DNA of 9,038 bases from NCBI GenBank assembly GCA_902766415.1, contig CACXDR010000002.1, positions 1 through 9,038 on the forward strand, written 5' to 3'. The stretch is from an uncultured Lachnospiraceae bacterium. Its GTDB lineage: Bacteria; Bacillota_A; Clostridia; Lachnospirales; Lachnospiraceae. The notes beneath the pieces were generated by a model. The model was not told the origin of the DNA and did no database searches. It worked only from the letters and a program-made list of their open reading frames with translations. Positions 5,492 to 9,038 of this stretch are shown piece after piece. The translations under genes were made by a program, and so were the position numbers. Position 1 is the stretch's first letter, and each line of letters begins with the position of its first letter.

Positions 5492-7225
5492 TCAGAGCTC
5501 CTGCGCGCGTTCCAGCGCCGCGTAGATCCCGTTCAGCTTTAGAAGCTCCGCGCGCGTCCCCTGCTCCGGGATATGCCGGTCCTCGACCACGGCGATCCGG
5601 TCCGCGTCGCGCACGGTGGAAAGCCGGTGCGCTATGACGATGCAGGTCTTCCCTTTGCTCAGCCTGTCCAGGCTTGCCTGGATCTTCTGCTCCGTCACGC
5701 TGTCCAGCGCGGAGGTCGCCTCGTCCAGTATAAGGATGGGCGGATCCTTCAGGAACACCCTCGCGATCGAGATCCTCTGCTTCTGCCCGCCGGACAGGAT
5801 GACGCCGCGCTCCCCGATATAGGTCCGGTAGCCGTCCGGCATCTTCATGATCTCGTCATGGATCTCCGCGAGCTTCGCCGCGTGGGCGACCTCAAGATCC
5901 GTCGCGTCCGGCCTGCCGTATCGGATATTGTCCATGATGGTCCCCGCGAACATAAACACGTCCTGCTGGATGATGCCGATGTTCCTTCTGAGGCTCTCCT
6001 GCCGGAGGGACCGCACGTCGTGCCCGTCGATCTTCACCGCGCCGCCGGTCACGTCGTAAAAGCGCGGCAGCAGATGGCACATGGTGGTCTTCCCGCCGCC
6101 CGACGTCCCGACCAGCGCGAAGGTCTCGCCCGGGCGGATGTCCGCGCAGATATCGTCAAGGACCTCCGTCCCGTCCGCGTAGCGGAACGAAACATGGTCG
6201 TACTCCACATGGCCGCGGCACTCCGGCAGGTCAACGGCATCGTCCGCGTCCCGGACCTCCGGCTCCGTCCGCATGACCTCAAGGAAGCGGTCAAAGCCTG
6301 CCATGCCCTGCGTGAAGATCTCCATGAACTGGACGAGCTTCCTGACCGGGGCGGTAAAGGCCGAAACGTAGAGGGAGAACGTGATGAGGTCGATGTAGCT
6401 TAACTCCCCGCGCATGATCAGCCATCCGCCGAACGCGACCACCGCGACCTGCATGATCCCGACCGTGCCCTCGACGCCTGCGTTGAAGCGGCCCATCGCC
6501 TTGTAGTAGCCGACGCGGCTCTCCTTGAAGGCCTCGTTCGCCTCCGCGAATTTCCTGACCTCAGCCTCCTCGTTCGCGAAGGCCTTCGAGGTGCGGATGC
6601 CCGAAATGCTGGACTCGATCGCGGCGTTGATCTCGCCGGTCTTTTTCTTGACCTCCTTGTTGGCGTTCGACATGGCGATCCGCTCATGCGCGGAGAAGCC
6701 GATGCAGACCGGGAGGATCACGATGAGCACCAGGGTGAGCTGCACATTGACCGTAAAAAGGATGCAGAGCGCCCCCGCGATGGTCAGCGTGCAGGTCAGG
6801 ATGTTTTCCGGCCCATGATGCGCGAGCTCCACGATCTCAAAAAGGTCGTTCGTCACGCGCGACATGAGGACGCCCGTGCGGTTCCTGTCGTAAAAGCTGA
6901 AGCTCAGGTCCTCCATGTGGCGGAAGATATCCGCGCGCATGTCCGCCTCCGTGAGCGTGCCCATCTTGTGGCCGATGACGGTGACGAAGTACTGGAAGAC
7001 CGCCTTCAGGAGATAGGCGGCAATAATGATCCCCATCACCGCGAAAAAGGTCCCGAAGCGGTTCTCCGGGAGGAGATGGTACATGGACCACCGGGACGCG
7101 TACGGAAACACGAGGTCGATGAAGGCGATCATCGCGGAAAGGGCCATATCGACCGCGAAAAGCTTCCGGTGCGGGTATATATAGGAAGCAAAAATACGGA
7201 GCTTCGATCCTTTCATATCCCTCAT
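5492..7225 (-). CDS. ABC exporter half-transporter (fused membrane and ATPase domains)
   Basis: A 577-residue type IV (exporter-fold) ABC protein. The membrane domain spans about 20-310 with six predicted helices. The ATPase domain (about 338-577) is complete: Walker A GTSGGGKTT at 373-381, Q-loop IIQQD near 420, signature LSGGQKQR at 477-484, Walker B ILILDE at 497-502, D-loop SALD, and switch His533 in IAHRLST. All catalytic residues are present, so it should hydrolyse ATP. With no second half-transporter next to it, it probably acts as a homodimer; substrate (lipid, peptide or drug) is unknown. The ATG at 7225 overlaps the YcxB stop as ATGA and is preceded by GGGAGG (7233-7238). The open frame extends to 7381 but only through the YcxB gene. 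It is the second gene of a two-gene operon ending in a strong terminator. Confidence 0.95.
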   Translation of the reverse strand: MRDMKGSKLRIFASYIYPHRKLFAVDMALSAMIAFIDLVFPYASRWSMYHLLPENRFGTFFAVMGIIIAAYLLKAVFQYFVTVIGHKMGTLTEADMRADIFRHMEDLSFSFYDRNRTGVLMSRVTNDLFEIVELAHHGPENILTCTLTIAGALCILFTVNVQLTLVLIVILPVCIGFSAHERIAMSNANKEVKKKTGEINAAIESSISGIRTSKAFANEEAEVRKFAEANEAFKESRVGYYKAMGRFNAGVEGTVGIMQVAVVAFGGWLIMRGELSYIDLITFSLYVSAFTAPVRKLVQFMEIFTQGMAGFDRFLEVMRTEPEVRDADDAVDLPECRGHVEYDHVSFRYADGTEVLDDICADIRPGETFALVGTSGGGKTTMCHLLPRFYDVTGGAVKIDGHDVRSLRQESLRRNIGIIQQDVFMFAGTIMDNIRYGRPDATDLEVAHAAKLAEIHDEIMKMPDGYRTYIGERGVILSGGQKQRISIARVFLKDPPILILDEATSALDSVTEQKIQASLDRLSKGKTCIVIAHRLSTVRDADRIAVVEDRHIPEQGTRAELLKLNGIYAALERAQEL

Positions 7226-7755
7226 GATGCTGCCTCCCTGCCGGACAGGGCCGCCCGGCGGAACACGGCTGCCTGCTCTTCGTCCCGGAAGGCGCTCTTC
7301 GCGACCAGCTGCCACATGTCCTTTCCGGTGCCGATCAGGAAAAGGCGCGGCGTCTCCTCGAACGCAGTAGTATCCCTCCACGCGCAGCCGTCCTTCTTTC
7401 CGCTTCCCTTCGCCTCAAGGGTGAAGCCCAGGCTGTCGTACATAAGGATCATGCGGGGGAAGGACTTCTCCCGCTCCATCCGCTCCGCCCCCGACTGCTT
7501 CCAGAGGAGTTTAAACTGCTGCCGGTCGGACAGTTTGCGGATCACGAGGATGCCTATGACTATGACTGCCAGAAGCACAGGCACAGACGCCCTGGCGTCC
7601 GCCCCGGCCAGGATGACCCGGACGGTCATGCAGAACGCGAAAAGGAGATACGCGGCAAGGCAGCAGAGACGGACCATTCTCCTCTTCTTCGTCGTAAGGT
7701 TGAACATGATCCAGTCCCTGTAGTCCTCCGCGGTAAGCTTGTATTCATATTTCAT
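7222..7755 (-). CDS. YcxB-like membrane protein
   Basis: A 177-residue protein with a short N-terminal strand-rich segment (MKYEYKLTAEDYRDWI), two membrane helices at about 27-48 and 57-73, and a cytoplasmic domain of about 100 residues. That domain has the pattern of YcxB-like C-terminal domains: a hydrophobic strand (RMILMYDSLGFTLEA), a central Trp (CAWRDTTAFEET), then FLIGTGKDMWQLVAKSAF and a helix to the end. Function of this widespread Bacillota family is unknown. The ATG at 7755 has GGAGG (7763-7767) 7 bases upstream. Its stop overlaps the ABC exporter start, so the two are translationally coupled and may act together at the membrane (inference). Confidence 0.75.
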   Translation of the reverse strand: MKYEYKLTAEDYRDWIMFNLTTKKRRMVRLCCLAAYLLFAFCMTVRVILAGADARASVPVLLAVIVIGILVIRKLSDRQQFKLLWKQSGAERMEREKSFPRMILMYDSLGFTLEAKGSGKKDGCAWRDTTAFEETPRLFLIGTGKDMWQLVAKSAFRDEEQAAVFRRAALSGREAAS

Positions 7756-7777
7756 AAAGGTGCCTCCGTGTCCCGTC

Positions 7778-7858
7778 CCGGCCGCGGGCCTGCGGCCCGG
7801 GTTTCCATGCCGATAACTGCGGTCCGGTTTTCCGTACCGATACCTGCGGCCAGGTTTT
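7778..7858 (-). repeat. 27-bp tandem repeats in the leader of the YcxB-ABC operon
   Basis: Three adjacent 27-base units on the minus strand: 7832-7858 and 7805-7831 agree at 22 of 27 positions (core ACCGCAGTTATCGG versus GCCGCAGGTATCGG). The third, 7778-7804, keeps only about 15 positions, mainly the half containing GGGCCGCAGG. The last unit can fold as GGGCC-GCA-GGCCC. They fill most of the roughly 100-base leader between the promoter and the ribosome site, so they may shape mRNA structure or bind a regulator. Confidence 0.65.
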
Positions 7859-7865
7859 CTTTCCT

Positions 7866-7874
7866 ATAGTATCA
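7866..7874 (-). promoter_or_regulatory. Extended -10 promoter of the YcxB-ABC operon
   Basis: Minus strand TGATACTAT: a TGn extension plus TACTAT (5 of 6 to consensus). No good -35 lies 17 bases upstream. Start point would be near 7859, just at the beginning of the tandem repeats. Confidence 0.45.
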
Positions 7875-7916
7875 GAAATAAGGAAAACAGGACAGTCCGA
7901 AATCCCCGGGCATGGG

Positions 7917-7944
7917 AAAAGCCGGGCCCTTCGGTCCGGCTTTC
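7917..7944 (-). terminator. Intrinsic terminator of the creatininase-family gene
   Basis: Minus strand AAAGCCGGACC, loop GAAG, GGCCCGGCTTTT: a GC-rich stem with one mismatch ending in T residues, about 55 bases after the stop codon. The opposite strand also ends in a T-rich stretch (TTTCCCTTTT), so it may work in both directions, but no converging plus-strand gene is seen. Confidence 0.8.
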
Positions 7945-7998
7945 CCTTTTAGGGGTAGGATATGTAAGTCTCTCGGTCAGTTTTTTAACGTGACCGGA

Positions 7999-8730
7999 TC
8001 AGGCCTCAAGGCACTCCTTGATGAAGCTCTCCATCGCGTCAAGCGCAGCCTCGACAGCGATCTTGCCCTTCTCGGCGGTCGCAACCTGCGCGTTGCCAAG
8101 GGTACCGGTCTCGGTGAGCTCTCTGTAGGGGGTGTACTTCATGATACCCGGCCACTTGTCCGGCTTGATCGGGGTGTTCGGGGCAATATCCATGTTGATC
8201 AGCTCCGGATACAGGTACAGCAGAGCGGAGGTCTGTGCTTCGGAAGCGTGCGCGTGCGGAGCCGGGGTCTCCCAGATGCCGAGCTTGTCGGAAACGACCG
8301 GAAGATACTGCCACACACCGACCATGCCGTAGCGGATGCCGTGCTTGATGTGCGCGTCCTCAAGGACCTCGTTCAGCGGCTGGGTGTTGTGAAGGTGGTT
8401 GTTGACAATGAAGAAGCTCTTGAATCCAAGGCGGACGAACTCGTTAACGATATCCGTGTAGACAGCCTGCAGGGTGGAACCGCTGACAGCGATGGTTCCC
8501 GGATGGGAGGTCAGGGTCTTGGACTGTCCGACTTCAAGGCACGGAGCGACGATGCCGTTGACTCTCTCAGCGAGCATCTCGGACATCTTCTTCGCAACAA
8601 GGATATCAGCACCCATCGGGTTGTGCGGTCCGTAGACTTCGCATGCGCCGGACGGGATGATGATGGTCTTGGCGGTCTTTCTTCTCTCGTCAAACTCGGT
8701 CCAGGACATATCTCTTAACTTGTAGATCAT
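7999..8730 (-). CDS. Creatininase-superfamily hydrolase
   Basis: A 243-residue protein. IIIPSGACEVYGPHNPMGAD (23-42) is the family's N-terminal metal-binding block (usual form: P-G-S-x-E-Q-H-G-P-H-L-P-x-G-T-D), FFIVNNHLHN (106-115) the NGH block, and HASEAQTSALLYLYPELI (161-178) the HAGE-ETS block. Glu31, Asp42, His112 and Glu164 are kept, but the His expected at position 33 is Tyr, and His114 stands where creatininase has its Glu ligand. Family members are metal-dependent amidohydrolases or hydrolases of cyclic compounds (creatinine, a riboflavin-pathway formamide, inosose-type sugars); the substrate cannot be chosen here. The ATG at 8730 has AGGAGG nine bases upstream. It forms a single-gene unit with its own terminator. 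The frame stays open to 9015, but that part is repetitive and not protein-like. Confidence 0.88.
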   Translation of the reverse strand: MIYKLRDMSWTEFDERRKTAKTIIIPSGACEVYGPHNPMGADILVAKKMSEMLAERVNGIVAPCLEVGQSKTLTSHPGTIAVSGSTLQAVYTDIVNEFVRLGFKSFFIVNNHLHNTQPLNEVLEDAHIKHGIRYGMVGVWQYLPVVSDKLGIWETPAPHAHASEAQTSALLYLYPELINMDIAPNTPIKPDKWPGIMKYTPYRELTETGTLGNAQVATAEKGKIAVEAALDAMESFIKECLEA

Positions 8731-8739
8731 AGTACATTT

Positions 8740-8745
8740 CCTCCT
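8740..8745 (-). promoter_or_regulatory. Ribosome binding site fixing the creatininase-family start
   Basis: Perfect AGGAGG on the minus strand, nine bases before ATG at 8730. An out-of-frame ATG four bases upstream of the chosen start (at 8734) leads only to a different frame; this site decides for the 8730 start over the longer open frame. Confidence 0.85.
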
Positions 8746-8860
8746 TAAACTAAGAACAGCAAAGTATTTTCCGCGGTCCACCAGGACCCCGCTGTAAATA
8801 AATAAGCAATATTCATGCCATGTTTTCCGCCGCCGTATCCCGCGTTTCAGGGCGGTTTTG

Positions 8861-8920
8861 CCGTTCTTAAGTCTCAGGATTGAGATTCTGCCCTTCTTAA
8901 TTCTTAAAATTGAGAATCGA
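8861..8920. repeat. Two 30-bp tandem repeats, each with an inverted repeat
   Basis: Units 8861-8890 and 8891-8920 match at 22 of 30 positions. Each holds TTCTTAA, nine bases, then TTGAGA (8864-8886 and 8894-8916), an imperfect dyad. A degraded further copy is suggested at about 8845-8863 (TTTCAGG followed by TTTTGCCGTTCTTAA). Thirty-base spacing puts the sites on nearly the same helix face, about 130-190 bases upstream of the creatininase-family ATG, which fits a tandem operator. Confidence 0.6.
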
Positions 8921-8978
8921 AGACCTTCCTGATCCTGCCATAAATAATAAAAGAGGGACTGCCGCACTAAGGAAAAAT

Positions 8979-9004
8979 GCAGACAATGTTCCCCAGGTGT
9001 CCGG
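8979..9004 (-). repeat. Second copy of a hairpin-terminator arm, cut by the window edge
   Basis: This 26-base segment matches 3689-3714 (one arm of the MATE terminator) at 21 of 26 positions, beginning GCAGACA on the plus strand and ending GTCCGG, and on the minus strand it likewise runs into a T-run (ATTTTTCC). The partner arm is not found inside the window. It may be the 3' arm of a terminator for a gene to the right, or a truncated member of a dispersed repeat family. Confidence 0.6.
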
Positions 9005-9038
9005 CTCTGCAGCACAGACGTCCGAATCCAGGCGGATA

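Larger units (their letters stand above)
8731..9038. other. 308-base region upstream of the creatininase-family gene
   Basis: No gene is supported. It contains the ribosome site, a small leader hairpin (GGTCC, 4-base loop, GGACC at 8775-8788), the 30-bp tandem repeats (8861-8920) and, at the right edge, a hairpin-arm repeat (8979-9004). It is more A+T-rich than the coding DNA. I could not place a confident promoter in it. Confidence 0.6.

Noticed and set aside
6686..7723. 345-codon plus-strand frame antisense to the ABC and YcxB genes
   Set aside because: Composition is typical of antisense reading and it crosses two real genes that overlap by ATGA.
8771..8782. GGTGGACCGCGG on the minus strand, resembling the T-box core (GGTGGNACCGCG)
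   Set aside because: It is one base short of the consensus, there is no terminator/antiterminator after it and no specifier stem. The creatininase-family gene is also not a usual T-box target. It is explained by a small GGTCC/GGACC hairpin.
8731..9015. 95-residue N-terminal extension of the creatininase-family frame
   Set aside because: The encoded peptide mirrors the DNA tandem repeats, lacks family similarity, and the perfect AGGAGG before 8730 sets the start.

Overview
The window looks like chromosomal DNA from a fairly high-GC member of the Bacillota, most likely a gut-type Clostridia (Lachnospiraceae-like). The reasons are AGGAGG-type ribosome binding sites, sigma-A style promoters with extended -10 elements, intrinsic terminators, and a set of ECF sigma factor, TMEM175, MATE, YcxB and ABC exporter genes typical of that group. 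Every convincing gene reads on the minus strand, so transcription runs from high to low coordinates. The long plus-strand frames are GC-driven shadows. No rRNA, tRNA, CRISPR array or insertion sequence was seen.

Right to left: (1) 8731-9038 is a 5' region with two 30-bp tandem repeats and, at the window edge, one arm of a hairpin-type repeat. (2) A creatininase-superfamily hydrolase (7999-8730) has a strong ribosome binding site and its own terminator. (3) A two-gene operon follows: a YcxB-like membrane protein (7222-7755) overlaps by ATGA a full-length ABC exporter half-transporter (5492-7225). Its leader carries 27-bp GC-rich tandem repeats, and a clean terminator lies at 5441-5468. (4) A MATE-family efflux pump (3851-5353) sits behind a near-consensus sigma-A promoter, with a possible 8-codon leader peptide whose stop codon overlaps the MATE ATG, and a long hairpin terminator at 3679-3745. 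(5) A probable two-gene unit holds a coiled-coil protein of unknown function (2935-3459) and a TMEM175-type channel (2178-2906). (6) An ECF sigma factor operon ends the window: a 39-residue basic small ORF (1879-1998) overlaps by TAATG a 548-residue ECF sigma factor fused to a transmembrane helix and an extracytoplasmic domain (233-1879), followed by a lipoprotein cut off by the window edge (1-174).

The most notable part is the ECF unit. The sigma factor appears to carry its own membrane tether and external sensing domain, is preceded by a translationally coupled micro-protein not previously listed among the long frames, and has an ECF-type promoter (TGCAAC, 17 bp, CGTC) next to an A-tract. 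This suggests a self-regulated envelope-sensing circuit made of sORF, membrane-tethered sigma and lipoprotein. The rest are membrane transport genes (MATE, ABC, TMEM175), consistent with a region concerned with efflux and envelope homeostasis, although nothing in the sequence links their regulation directly.
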